64,000 nucleotides of DNA from Bacteroidaceae bacterium (GTDB taxonomy: Bacteria; Bacteroidota; Bacteroidia; Bacteroidales; Bacteroidaceae). Shown here one piece after another: positions 1 to 9,900 of this stretch. Position 1 is the first letter of the stretch, and every line of letters begins with the position of its first letter. The stretch spans positions 36,988-100,987 of the forward strand of contig JAILDV010000053.1 of assembly GCA_024688885.1 (NCBI GenBank), read 5' to 3'. Position numbers and translations under genes: made by a program. Under the pieces are notes generated by a model that searched no databases, was not told the DNA's origin, and saw only the letters and a program-made list of their open reading frames with translations.

Positions 1-2315
1 CCTTGGCTGTCAGCGTATCCTTGCAACGAACACGAAGGGTACCATTTTGCTGGGCTTTGATAGTCGCAGTCTTGATGGTGCCATTTTCCCATGCCTCGCT
101 CACTTCGTAACCACCACGGGCGCGAAGACCGCTCACGCTACCCTCTTTCCATGCATCGGGCAGAGCTGGCAACAAATGGATGGCCGGCTTCTCGTTGGTG
201 ATAGGATCACTCTGCATCAGCATTTCAGCAATACCTGCTGTGACACCGAAGTTTCCGTCAATCTGGAAAGGTGGGTGTGCATCGAAGAGGTTCGGGAAAG
301 TACGTCCGTTGGGGTACTGACGTTCACGTCCCTCGTTGGGCAGGAGCCTCAACATGTTGCTGATAATGGTGAAAGCATGGTTGCCATCGAGCATACGCGC
401 CCAGAAGTTTGTTTTCCATCCAAGACTCCAACCCGTAGCTTGGTCACCACGCTGTTTCAAGGTCACGCCTGCTGCCTTCCAAAGGTCAGGTGTGGTATAA
501 GGAGAAATCTGATTAGAAGGATAGAGTCCGTACAGATGTGAGATGTGACGATGTTGGTCATTAGGATCATCAAGGTCGTCACGCCACTCCTGCAGCTGAC
601 CATACTGTCCCACTTTCATCTTGGGGAGTTTGCTGATAGCAACGGAGAGTTTCTGCTGGTAGCCAGCGTCTTCACCCAGAATCTTAGCTGCTGCCAAGGT
701 CTGTGAGAGAACGTCGTGAACAATCTGGTTGTCCATCGTACAACCTGCTGTAATGGTTGATGACTTGCCGCGACCACCATGCTCAGGAGATGTGCTGGGC
801 ACAACAAGGAGTTCGCCATTACGCTCCACCATAAAGTCAAGATAGAAATCGGCAGCACCTTTCATGATAGGATAATATTCACGCAGGAATGCCTTGTCGA
901 GCGTATACTGGTAGTGCTCCCACAGGTGAGTGGTGAGCCAACCTCCTCCATGAGGGAACATGCCCCATGCGGCACCATCCACAGGACCTGCAATGCGCCA
1001 AATGTCCGTGTTGTGGTGTGCCACCCATCCTCCGCAGTTATACATGACGCGGGCAGTCTCTGCACCTGTTACACTCAGGTCTTTCACCATTGAGAACAGA
1101 GGTTCGGCAGTCTCAGAGATGTTGCACACCTCAGCAGGCCAGTAGTTCATTTCCGCATTGATGTTGATGGTGTATTTCGAATCCCAAGGAGCATCACGTT
1201 TGTCATTCCACACGCCCTGCAGATTGGCAGCCTGTCCACCCTTCTGCGAAGAGGAAATGAGCAGGTAACGACCATAGTTGAAGAGAAGCGAAACCATGCC
1301 CATGTCGCTGCTTCCATAGAACTTGTCCAATCGTTGGTCGGTTGGGAGCTTCTGATTGTCAGAAGAGGTCAAAGAAAGATTGACACGATTATATTGCTTC
1401 TGATAAACAGCCAAATGGCGTTTCAAAAGCTGGTCAAACTTCATCTTATCTGCTGCCGCCAGGAACTGTTCGTTCTTCTTGGCTGCATCGCCAGACACAT
1501 CGTGGTAGTTGACGAAATTAGTGGCTGCAGAAATGTAGAGCGTGGCTTCTGTCGCGCCAGCCACCACCAACGAATCACCTTCAGCCTTAGTTGTGCCGTC
1601 AGCCTTCACACGTGTCAAGCACTGAGCTGTCAATGCCGCACGAATACCCTCTTGGTCAACGCCCTTGATGGTTGCCTGCAACTGATTGCCGGAAGCTTTT
1701 GCCTCCATCGGGAAGATACATTTGTGAGAGAGTGTGAAATTCAGCGCACCCTTCTTGCTTGCCTTCACGTTCACCACGACAATGCCGTCGGCAAGTGAAG
1801 CGATGACACGACGAGTGTATTGTACATTGTCACAGGTATAGGAAGTGGTGCTGACAGCTGTCTGCAAATCCAGGTCGCGCACATAGTTTTCCACCTTCTG
1901 ATGTCCGAAATGCAAGCGCAGGCTTCCCACTGTGAGGAAACGCATGCCATGAGGACCTTTGACAAATTCCTTGTTGATGATGTTCTCAGCCTCACGCTCC
2001 TTACCGTCAAAAATCAGGTTGCGCACCTCATCGAGATGCTGCAAGGAAGTGGTGCTGTTGTTGTTGTGAGGGCCACCGCTCCAGAAGGTCTCCTCATTCA
2101 ACTGGATTTCCTCCACATCGGTACCACCAAACACCATGGCACCCATGCGTGAATTACCCAGAGGAACTGCTTCGAGCCACACCGTGGCTGGGTGGTCATA
2201 CCACAACCGCTGGTCATTATCCACTGACTTTGTCTGAGCCGCTGCCCACACCTTTGTCTGTCCGCCAATGCATGCCACGAAAGCCAGACAGATACAAACA
2301 ATAATCTTTTTCATA
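1..2315 (-). CDS. GH95 family alpha-L-fucosidase-like protein (3' end runs off the window)
   Basis: Open reverse-strand frame starting at cat 2313-2315 (MKKIIVCICLAFVACIGGQTKVWA signal peptide), then WYDHPATVWLEAVPLGNSRMGAMVFGGTDVEEIQLNEETFWSGGPHNNN, the GH95 N-terminal signature; later AEMNYWPAEVCN and HRHISHLYGLYPSNQI. Absent from the ORF track because no stop lies inside the window. Confidence 0.92.
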
Positions 2316-2437
2316 TACAATATAGTTCTTGATTAGTAAAAATATGCCGCAAAGTTACTCCTTTTTTACCGAAAGAGCATTGCACCATGTACCCTAAAGT
2401 TGCAAATTTGTAACATTCTCTCCTATTTTGTCGCATA

Positions 2438-4765
2438 TTAACGAATATACACCTTTCTTCCATTGTAAATGTAGATGCCACGAGTAGGATGTTCGACAGG
2501 CTGACCCTGCAAATTGTAATACAGTTGAGAGTTGGCAGTTGAAGGTTGAGAGTTGGTAACAGGACTGTTGATAGCCATCTCTGACTCCGTAGGAATCAGG
2601 TAAGCACCCTTGAGGTTCACCATGCTGTTCCAATCCACCTTGAGTGCATTCAGGTGTACAAAATCATCCACTCTCCGCTCATTTTCCGTCGTACGCATTG
2701 TACGGATTTCCTCCAATGGAATCACGATAGCACCCAATTCGCTGTCCCAATAGGGGTCATCCTCTCTGAAGGACACCACAATCTGTTTCCATGGTCCATG
2801 CGGCACCAGCCTGTTCGTAAGGATGCGCAATCCACTTCCTGTGCCACGCAGGACAAGTTTCTCGTACGGACTGATATCAGCATATTGATTGTGATCCACA
2901 TTCACAAAACCAGCCAAAGCCGTGCCACCCCCTGTGTTCTGACGCATGTTCCAATCCACATTCACATCTTTATCCAGAGGCTGTGCATCAGCATCCACGC
3001 CATTCCATTCCTTGAACATTTCGGGTGCCAAAGCAATCCATCCGTCTGGCATCTCGAAGTCATCTACATTGACGAGGCTCACAATGCTGTTCAGCACACG
3101 CTCAGTACGCACTGGGAAGTATTGCGTCAAGAGTCTGTTACGCTCTTTCATATAGGTTCCATCGACGGTGTAGAGATTACCCCTGGTTGTGTAGGGATGG
3201 ACGTCACGACGGTAGTCACCCCAACGGGCAGCCTCCACATAGAGTGCCGAAGAAATGGTATTGTAGAGACTGTCCCACACTGCCACAACAGACGCCTCGC
3301 CTAACAAGCCATCGTCTGCCAACATCTCTTTAGCACGACGGAGATAGCGACGGGCGAAATCCTCATTCTGCAACAGATTGTTGAAGATACCTGTAGGGAA
3401 ACTTTTGCCATTGTTCTTGCCCAGCACATTCTCATTTTCACTTTCAAAGATGATTTCCGAATCCCAACACAAGAAACGGAACCCTTCGGAATCCAGACCA
3501 TGACGACGGATGGCATACCAATTATGATGGTCCCAATCCGTGTTACCACCATATTGGTTGATAAGCATATAGTCAATAAAGTTGTCCACATCAAGCAATG
3601 TATCCAATTGAGCATAAGCTTCCGGCGAAGCAGCATGAGTCACTGTTTCCACCATGAGGTTCCATGCTTCCAAATCACCTTCACTCGCCTCAATGTGGTT
3701 GCCACCATCTTCTTCTATCTTGATGACATCGTAGTCACCTTTCTTACCCCCGATGTGATTTTTTCCGAACTGGTCATCAACCCGTTCTGCAATGTTGTAA
3801 AGTCCCCAGTACATACCATTGAGGAACAGATGGACATAGAGGGCATTGGCTGCAGTATGTCCCATCTTACGCTGCATGCGGCGAGCCCAAACATCGCGAG
3901 TGTATTGAGCTTTCTGACGGTTTGCTTCTGTCCAATGTTGCCAAGCATTACCAAAGTGACAACGCAGCACCAGTTGGTCAAACTTACTGGGTTCATCTTC
4001 ACCATAGAGAGGGTATTTCAGAGTCTTCTCACCATACTTTTCCTTGAAGACAAGACGGAACGAATGCTTGGGATTCTTTTCAGCCAAACGCCCATGACCT
4101 CCATGCAGACGCAATCCGCAAGTGGCAGAGAGGTCATGTTTCTGGTCGCCGCCCATCAACTCGATGCTGGCAGGACGTGTCCATCCGTGCCCCGTCGCAT
4201 CACCTATTGGAGGACCTGTAAAGATGTAGATGCCCCCCTTCTCCTCGTCATTCTCATGACTGAACAGATTATCTTTGTCAGTCACGATACTGAGGATTGG
4301 CAACGATTTCAATCCTTCTTGTATCTTTTCTTTCAACACAGGATCGTTTGTCATTTCCGCATCCATGCCATAGTCGGCTGGAGCTACACCGCTCATCTGG
4401 GTGTAGCGTCCCCACTCTGTCGGATAGCCCGTCGGGGTGTCCGACTGGTTCAGCACACTATTCATGAAGATATAAGATGCTGTGGAGATGGGCGAAATAA
4501 TTTCCCCATCTTTCACCTCAACGGCGCGTATGATAGTCGTCTTGCTGATAGTGAGCGGTGCTGAATAGAGTCGGCTGGTCGTGGTCGGTTCACTGCCATC
4601 CGTGGTATATCGAATGGCTGCCTCAGCATCTTGTGCTGTCATACTAACACTCAAGCTGCCACCATCATAAAGACCATGAGGCTGACTGAATTGAGGCTGA
4701 GCCATCATTGGCATTACACCCATCCACGCCATCACCCATAGCTTCAAAAATGTTTTCTTCTTCAT
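2438..4765 (-). CDS. CotH kinase family secreted protein with N-terminal chitobiase/hexosaminidase C-terminal-like domain, C-terminal CBM-like module and Prevotella-type C-terminal tail
   Basis: 775 aa; AAIRYTTDGSEPTTTSRLYSAPL (CHB_HEX_C-like), CGLRLHGGHGRL...KHSFRLVFKEKYG, NTDWDHHNWYAIRR, RFLCWDSEIIFES (CotH-like); tail YYNLQGQPVEHPTRGIYIYNGRKVYIR. Confidence 0.85.
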   Translation of the reverse strand: MKKKTFLKLWVMAWMGVMPMMAQPQFSQPHGLYDGGSLSVSMTAQDAEAAIRYTTDGSEPTTTSRLYSAPLTISKTTIIRAVEVKDGEIISPISTASYIFMNSVLNQSDTPTGYPTEWGRYTQMSGVAPADYGMDAEMTNDPVLKEKIQEGLKSLPILSIVTDKDNLFSHENDEEKGGIYIFTGPPIGDATGHGWTRPASIELMGGDQKHDLSATCGLRLHGGHGRLAEKNPKHSFRLVFKEKYGEKTLKYPLYGEDEPSKFDQLVLRCHFGNAWQHWTEANRQKAQYTRDVWARRMQRKMGHTAANALYVHLFLNGMYWGLYNIAERVDDQFGKNHIGGKKGDYDVIKIEEDGGNHIEASEGDLEAWNLMVETVTHAASPEAYAQLDTLLDVDNFIDYMLINQYGGNTDWDHHNWYAIRRHGLDSEGFRFLCWDSEIIFESENENVLGKNNGKSFPTGIFNNLLQNEDFARRYLRRAKEMLADDGLLGEASVVAVWDSLYNTISSALYVEAARWGDYRRDVHPYTTRGNLYTVDGTYMKERNRLLTQYFPVRTERVLNSIVSLVNVDDFEMPDGWIALAPEMFKEWNGVDADAQPLDKDVNVDWNMRQNTGGGTALAGFVNVDHNQYADISPYEKLVLRGTGSGLRILTNRLVPHGPWKQIVVSFREDDPYWDSELGAIVIPLEEIRTMRTTENERRVDDFVHLNALKVDWNSMVNLKGAYLIPTESEMAINSPVTNSQPSTANSQLYYNLQGQPVEHPTRGIYIYNGRKVYIR

Positions 4766-4842
4766 TGATCAGTTCTTGGTATTTCTTTTCTTCTTTATAT
4801 CAATTGTTTTAGGTCTCGTTTTTATGAAACTTGAGTCGATTG

Positions 4843-7329
4843 TCATTTGTATGGCGCACCAAAGTAACTGTAATGCTGGTTGTCAGGATTAACCACGATT
4901 TGTTCCACCACGATCTCAGGGTCTATCATGATGACCTTCAACGTGTGTTTGCTTGCGGTGGTGTTGAAAGTGGCATCCAACCAACGAAGGTTGTCAAACA
5001 CCTCGTCACGACGGGGAAGTTGGCGTCCCTGCCAAGAACCGCTCAATGCAAGGCGACTTCGAGGGGGCAATGCCTTCAACACTTTGGACACGGCCAAATT
5101 TTGTTTTGTATATTCAGAGAAAGTGTCCACGAGTCCACGACGGGCATCAATCACTTGCATAGGCTGGTCATCCAATTGGATTCCGAGACGAAGACCCCGA
5201 GCCGGATAAATATCCTGAGTGGGGAGAATCCCAATGGCAATCGTAAGAGACGAGGAATCAGAGGTGAGGGACGACAGGTCGTATTCCAATGTGGCACCAC
5301 TATTTTCTGCTAGCACATTGCTACTCCCCATGCAACCTTCACCACGTCCGAGATCTGGCAAGAATGTCCATGAAGCATCTTTCCCGTCAGTTTTTCGAGT
5401 ATAGCGGAAGGCCGGGATGGAATATTCCTGTGTGGCAGGCTGTTCTTGTAGCGCATGAGCCGTGCCAAACCTGAAACTGAGGGTGACAGGATTGATATTA
5501 TCCTTAGGCATCGACCACTGCGTATAGCCAATGTGCTTGTCCTGCATCATGTTGCGCCACTTGCCATGTGCCATTTCGTTGTTATAATAGGCTGTGAGCT
5601 GGCGATCTTTCTCCATCAGTTGCTCAATACGGAGGGAATCACCCACAGTGGCAGCATTGTAGATTTCAGCCACCCCAGCACTTGCCACAAGAGGATAATA
5701 AACCAATTGATAGTAGGCATCCTGTGCTTCTTGAGGCAGCATACCTTTGAGTTTTTCAGCTCTCTCGACAAGGTTTTGCCAAAGACCGCTGATATGCGCC
5801 ATTTCCTCACGGTTGTAAATACCTGGCACCTGTACTTCTGGTTTGCGCCACAAGTTGAATTTGCTGTATTTGGCAATGAGGTCAGCTATTTCCGTAGCGT
5901 ATTCAGCAGGGAAAATGCTACGGGCGAAACTTTCAAGATAGGTCTTCTCATCACCTGCCTGTACCGCGTCGGGGTTCCAAGCATAATGCATAATGAAGTC
6001 AATGGGCACTTCTTTCGGTTTGAGGTCACCTACATTAATAAGCCAAATTCTGTCGATGCCCGTCTGATAGGCAAGATTGAGTTGTTCGCGAAGTTTGGGT
6101 ATGGTGGTGGTGTTGACCCATCGGTCATTCCAAGGACCACCGTTCATATCTATATGATAATAAAGCCCGAGACCGCCTTTGCGCTTACGTTCGAAGTCGC
6201 GTCCGATACGGCGTATGTAACCCCAGTTGTTATCGCACAGCAGGAGGGTTACATCGTCTGGCACCGTGAAACCCGCATCGTAGTAGCGTTGTACCTCCGT
6301 GAAGATTGCCCACAGCTGCGGCACCTCACTGGCTGGCTTACCATATGCCTTGCTGATGATACGGCGCTGCACGTCAATAACCTTCTCCAAGGTCTTCATG
6401 TTGTCAGCATCATTGCCAGTACCCATCGCCACATCGCCATCGCCACGCATGCCAATGGTGATAAAATTCTCATAATTCTTGTTACGCTCAATGCCTTCCG
6501 TGAAAAACTTTTCGATGCGCTCGGGATTCTTGGCATAATCCCATGCACCCACTTCCTCGCGACGACGGGTGTATTCCTTATGGGCACGCATCATCGGTTC
6601 ATGATGGGAGGTACCCATCACAATACCCATCTCATCTGCCACCTGTGGAGAAAGCGGATCATCCTCGTTGAAAGCAGAATCCCACATGGCAGGCCATAGG
6701 TAATTTGCCTTCAAGCGAAGAAGCAGTTCAAACATGTGAGCATACATCTTGGAATTCACACCACCAAAATTGGCTGTTGCCCATCCTCCAAAGGAAGGCC
6801 ACTCATCGTTGATGAAAATACCACGGTACTTCACCTTCGGCTCCCCATCTGTATATTCCCCCCGATGGACATATATGCTTTCGTGTTTTGCAATCGGTGC
6901 ATCAGCCCACCAATACCAAGGACTAACCCCAATCTGACGGGAGAGCTCGTAGATGCCATAGATAGTGCCCCTCTTGTCACTACCAAGAATGACCAATCTA
7001 TTGCCGTCTGTAGTGATGATGTACTGCTCCCATTTGCCCTCCAGCTGTTTGACAAGTTTCTTGTATTTCTTCGCGAATTTGCTCTTACCCACAGTGCCAA
7101 CTACGACAGGGGCACAATCACTGCCCGTCACTGCCTTCATGTCAGTGCGAAGATTACGAACGGCTATTTTCACGCCTTCCCAATCGGCGGCATCATATAA
7201 GATTGTGTCCTTGCTGCCTGTCAAACACAATTGAGAGGCATTCTCTTTGGAAAAAGTGACAAATGGTTCTGCTGCCCACACACCAGAGGTGAACAACACA
7301 CACAACAACAATGAATACAATTTTCCCAT
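4843..7329 (-). CDS. GH115 family xylan alpha-1,2-glucuronidase (start chosen at signal peptide MGKLYSLLLCVLFTSGVWAAEP)
   Basis: Motifs IVILGSDKRGTIYGIYELSRQIGVSPWYWWADAP, YRGIFINDEWPSFGGWA, LLRLKANYLWPAMW typical of GH115. Confidence 0.93.
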   Translation of the reverse strand: MGKLYSLLLCVLFTSGVWAAEPFVTFSKENASQLCLTGSKDTILYDAADWEGVKIAVRNLRTDMKAVTGSDCAPVVVGTVGKSKFAKKYKKLVKQLEGKWEQYIITTDGNRLVILGSDKRGTIYGIYELSRQIGVSPWYWWADAPIAKHESIYVHRGEYTDGEPKVKYRGIFINDEWPSFGGWATANFGGVNSKMYAHMFELLLRLKANYLWPAMWDSAFNEDDPLSPQVADEMGIVMGTSHHEPMMRAHKEYTRRREEVGAWDYAKNPERIEKFFTEGIERNKNYENFITIGMRGDGDVAMGTGNDADNMKTLEKVIDVQRRIISKAYGKPASEVPQLWAIFTEVQRYYDAGFTVPDDVTLLLCDNNWGYIRRIGRDFERKRKGGLGLYYHIDMNGGPWNDRWVNTTTIPKLREQLNLAYQTGIDRIWLINVGDLKPKEVPIDFIMHYAWNPDAVQAGDEKTYLESFARSIFPAEYATEIADLIAKYSKFNLWRKPEVQVPGIYNREEMAHISGLWQNLVERAEKLKGMLPQEAQDAYYQLVYYPLVASAGVAEIYNAATVGDSLRIEQLMEKDRQLTAYYNNEMAHGKWRNMMQDKHIGYTQWSMPKDNINPVTLSFRFGTAHALQEQPATQEYSIPAFRYTRKTDGKDASWTFLPDLGRGEGCMGSSNVLAENSGATLEYDLSSLTSDSSSLTIAIGILPTQDIYPARGLRLGIQLDDQPMQVIDARRGLVDTFSEYTKQNLAVSKVLKALPPRSRLALSGSWQGRQLPRRDEVFDNLRWLDATFNTTASKHTLKVIMIDPEIVVEQIVVNPDNQHYSYFGAPYK

Positions 7330-7497
7330 TTGGTTTTGGCTTTTTTCTTTGTAAAAGATAACGTGATGACCCATCATCACAAAACATGTTGCAAAGGTAG
7401 GTGTTCTTGAAGAAAACCACTTTGCAACACGTTTCATATTATTGTGTGTATGTTACCTTGTATAATAATCGGGAGTAGCACCTACATCAAAAGCCTT

Positions 7498-9900
7498 TTA
7501 TTGGAAGGTGATCTGCTGAACCATTTGTCCAGGATCGCCGATGACGAGGGTCAAGACATGCTGTTTCCTGGCACGGTCGACAGGGAATGTGAGAAGGTAG
7601 TCTTTACGGTTTTCGAGCACTTGCAGTTTCCAAGGATAAGACCACTCTTCGAATTTGTTTTCGCAGACAACAGGGGGGCAACCATCGACACTGACACCAA
7701 TACGGTTACCACGTTCAAGGGTGACGGGCCAGAAGGGAATGGTCGAGATGCAGACCGAGAGGGTGTCTTTGGAAGAGGAATAATCGAAGGGGATGTCTAT
7801 ATGAGCAGAGGTGAGACGGGCAGGATTCTGCACAGGGTCGAGTGGTTCACCCATCTGGAGAGCCATCCAGTCAGTGCCGATTCCCTCAATGAGGCGGAAA
7901 GGAGCGCGTGCCTTCACTTGTTCAAGGTTCATGTGCTGGTCATAAATAGGATGCCGTTGATGATCAGGTAAGCGATGAGCATGAGTGGGAGCTGTGACCA
8001 GTTCCGGCATGAGCTGATATAAGGCACAATAACCAGGGGGTATTTGCGAAATCATCTGGTTCCATTTGCCCGAAAGCTGCGTGTTGTAAGTGTCAAGGAG
8101 CGTTTGAAGGCTGTCAAAGGCTTGAGTTGCCTCTCTTGCAGCCTCCGCATCTCCCGTTTCGTGATTGCGCTGTGCCATAAGAAACTTACGGTTCATCTGA
8201 CAGGCAGACTTGACGCTGTAAGCAATGATTTCAAAGAAGGATGGTTGCAGAACAGGAGGCAGTTCCTGCTGAATGGCATCGATGCGGTCAGAAATACGCT
8301 GATAGTCTGCAAGGCGCTTCTGTGCAGTGCCTGACTCAAAAGAGAAGTCTGTATCGTGCAGCTTACTGTTCTCCTGATTGTCCCACTCTATTTCATAACC
8401 CATGAATTCGGGTTTTCTTTCCCATGCCAAACGATAGTAAGTGTCGAGAATCTGTTGGAAATCACGCTCATACTTTTTCCCATATATAGAAGCAAGCCAT
8501 GTTGCTTGGTATTGGTTCACATTCTCATAAGTGAAGGAAGAGAAATCCCATGCCATGTCAAAGAAATGCTGCATTTCCATCTCCATCGGCTTGATGTCGC
8601 CAACATTCAGCAGCCAGTAGCGGTCTGCTCCTGCATCATAAGCTTTTTTCAGTTCCTCATACATCAGCATGGGAGCTGTGGTGGCTATCCAGATGTTGTC
8701 ATGCGGGGTTCCCAAATAGCTGAGGTGATAGTACACACCAGAACCGCCCTTGCGCTGACGTTCCTGCTCGTTTGACACGCGTTTCATATACCCATAGTTG
8801 TCATCAGGCCACACCAGCGTGATGTCATCAGGTACACGAAGACCTGCATCGTAGATGTCCAACGTCTCTTTGTAAGGAACAAATATTTGGGGAATGTCTG
8901 CAGCAGGCTTCCGCTTGTGGGTTTCCAATATTTTCCGCTGATCCGCAAACACTGTTTCCAAAGTCCCTGCACGGACTTTCGGGTCTGTGGAGCCTTTCAT
9001 CGCCTCATCATGCAAACCGCGCATGCCAGTCGTGTAGATGTTGTCATATTGAGCCGTCTCACGCAGGCGGTTGTCCAACTTTTTCCAAATCGTTTCCTTG
9101 TTAGTCAGGTAATTCCATTCGCCATCACGTTCCTTATCCCATTCAGAAGGAGCTGCATTATTAAAGAGCAGCGGTTCACAATGGCTTGTTGTAATCATAA
9201 TGCTCCACTCTGCCGCCACTTTCTGACTTCCCGGATGACTGTAGAAAGCGCCCGTGCAGTCGTGCATGGCAGGTGCCAACATATTGGCTTTCAAGCGCAA
9301 CAGCAGCTCACACACTTTGTCGTAGGTTTTCGGACCTATATCATTCAGTTCTTTTTCAAAGTTCTCAGCAGCCCACGTCTTCATTCCCCAGTCCTCATCG
9401 TTAATGAAAATGCCACGATACTTGATGGTGGGTGACTTGGATGTATAGTTTTCCTTATAATCAAGTGTCTTCTTTTTCTGCACAGGCACATCGGCAAACC
9501 AATACCACGGAGACACACCGATACGCTCACTCACGTGGAATGCGCCGTATGCAGCCCCTCTCGCATCACTACCTACAATGATGAGGCGGTTGCCTTTGGT
9601 GACAATCTTGTAGCGTTCCCAGCACCCCCTGACATCACTCACATCCACGTCCAACGATGCCGGCAGATGCTCCACGGTTGCCAAGACAACCTCATTCTTG
9701 GAAGATGCTGTTCCCGATGTCTCCACCACGGGTTTCACTCCTGTCACCCGTTCTATGTCCTCACTCAGCACCACGCCCATCTTCTTCACCAAAGCGGCAT
9801 CCTCTTCAGCCACCACAATACGACACTGCTTCAAATCGACCGCGCCAGCCGACAAGAAGCAGCAAATCAAGACTAAGAAAAAGAAACAGATTTTTTTCAT
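7498..9900 (-). CDS. GH115 family xylan alpha-1,2-glucuronidase (second paralogue)
   Basis: 800 aa; IVGSDARGAAYGAFHVSERIGVSPWYWFADVPV, YRGIFINDEDWGMKTWAAENFE, LLRLKANMLAPAMHD; signal peptide MKKICFFFLVLICCFLSAGA. Confidence 0.93.
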   Translation of the reverse strand: MKKICFFFLVLICCFLSAGAVDLKQCRIVVAEEDAALVKKMGVVLSEDIERVTGVKPVVETSGTASSKNEVVLATVEHLPASLDVDVSDVRGCWERYKIVTKGNRLIIVGSDARGAAYGAFHVSERIGVSPWYWFADVPVQKKKTLDYKENYTSKSPTIKYRGIFINDEDWGMKTWAAENFEKELNDIGPKTYDKVCELLLRLKANMLAPAMHDCTGAFYSHPGSQKVAAEWSIMITTSHCEPLLFNNAAPSEWDKERDGEWNYLTNKETIWKKLDNRLRETAQYDNIYTTGMRGLHDEAMKGSTDPKVRAGTLETVFADQRKILETHKRKPAADIPQIFVPYKETLDIYDAGLRVPDDITLVWPDDNYGYMKRVSNEQERQRKGGSGVYYHLSYLGTPHDNIWIATTAPMLMYEELKKAYDAGADRYWLLNVGDIKPMEMEMQHFFDMAWDFSSFTYENVNQYQATWLASIYGKKYERDFQQILDTYYRLAWERKPEFMGYEIEWDNQENSKLHDTDFSFESGTAQKRLADYQRISDRIDAIQQELPPVLQPSFFEIIAYSVKSACQMNRKFLMAQRNHETGDAEAAREATQAFDSLQTLLDTYNTQLSGKWNQMISQIPPGYCALYQLMPELVTAPTHAHRLPDHQRHPIYDQHMNLEQVKARAPFRLIEGIGTDWMALQMGEPLDPVQNPARLTSAHIDIPFDYSSSKDTLSVCISTIPFWPVTLERGNRIGVSVDGCPPVVCENKFEEWSYPWKLQVLENRKDYLLTFPVDRARKQHVLTLVIGDPGQMVQQITFQ

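Noticed and set aside
3500-4564. 354-aa plus-strand ORF
   Set aside because: Antisense to the CotH-like gene without family motifs.
5455-6699. 414-aa plus-strand ORF
   Set aside because: Lies entirely antisense to the well-supported GH115 gene; no recognisable motif, so a shadow ORF.
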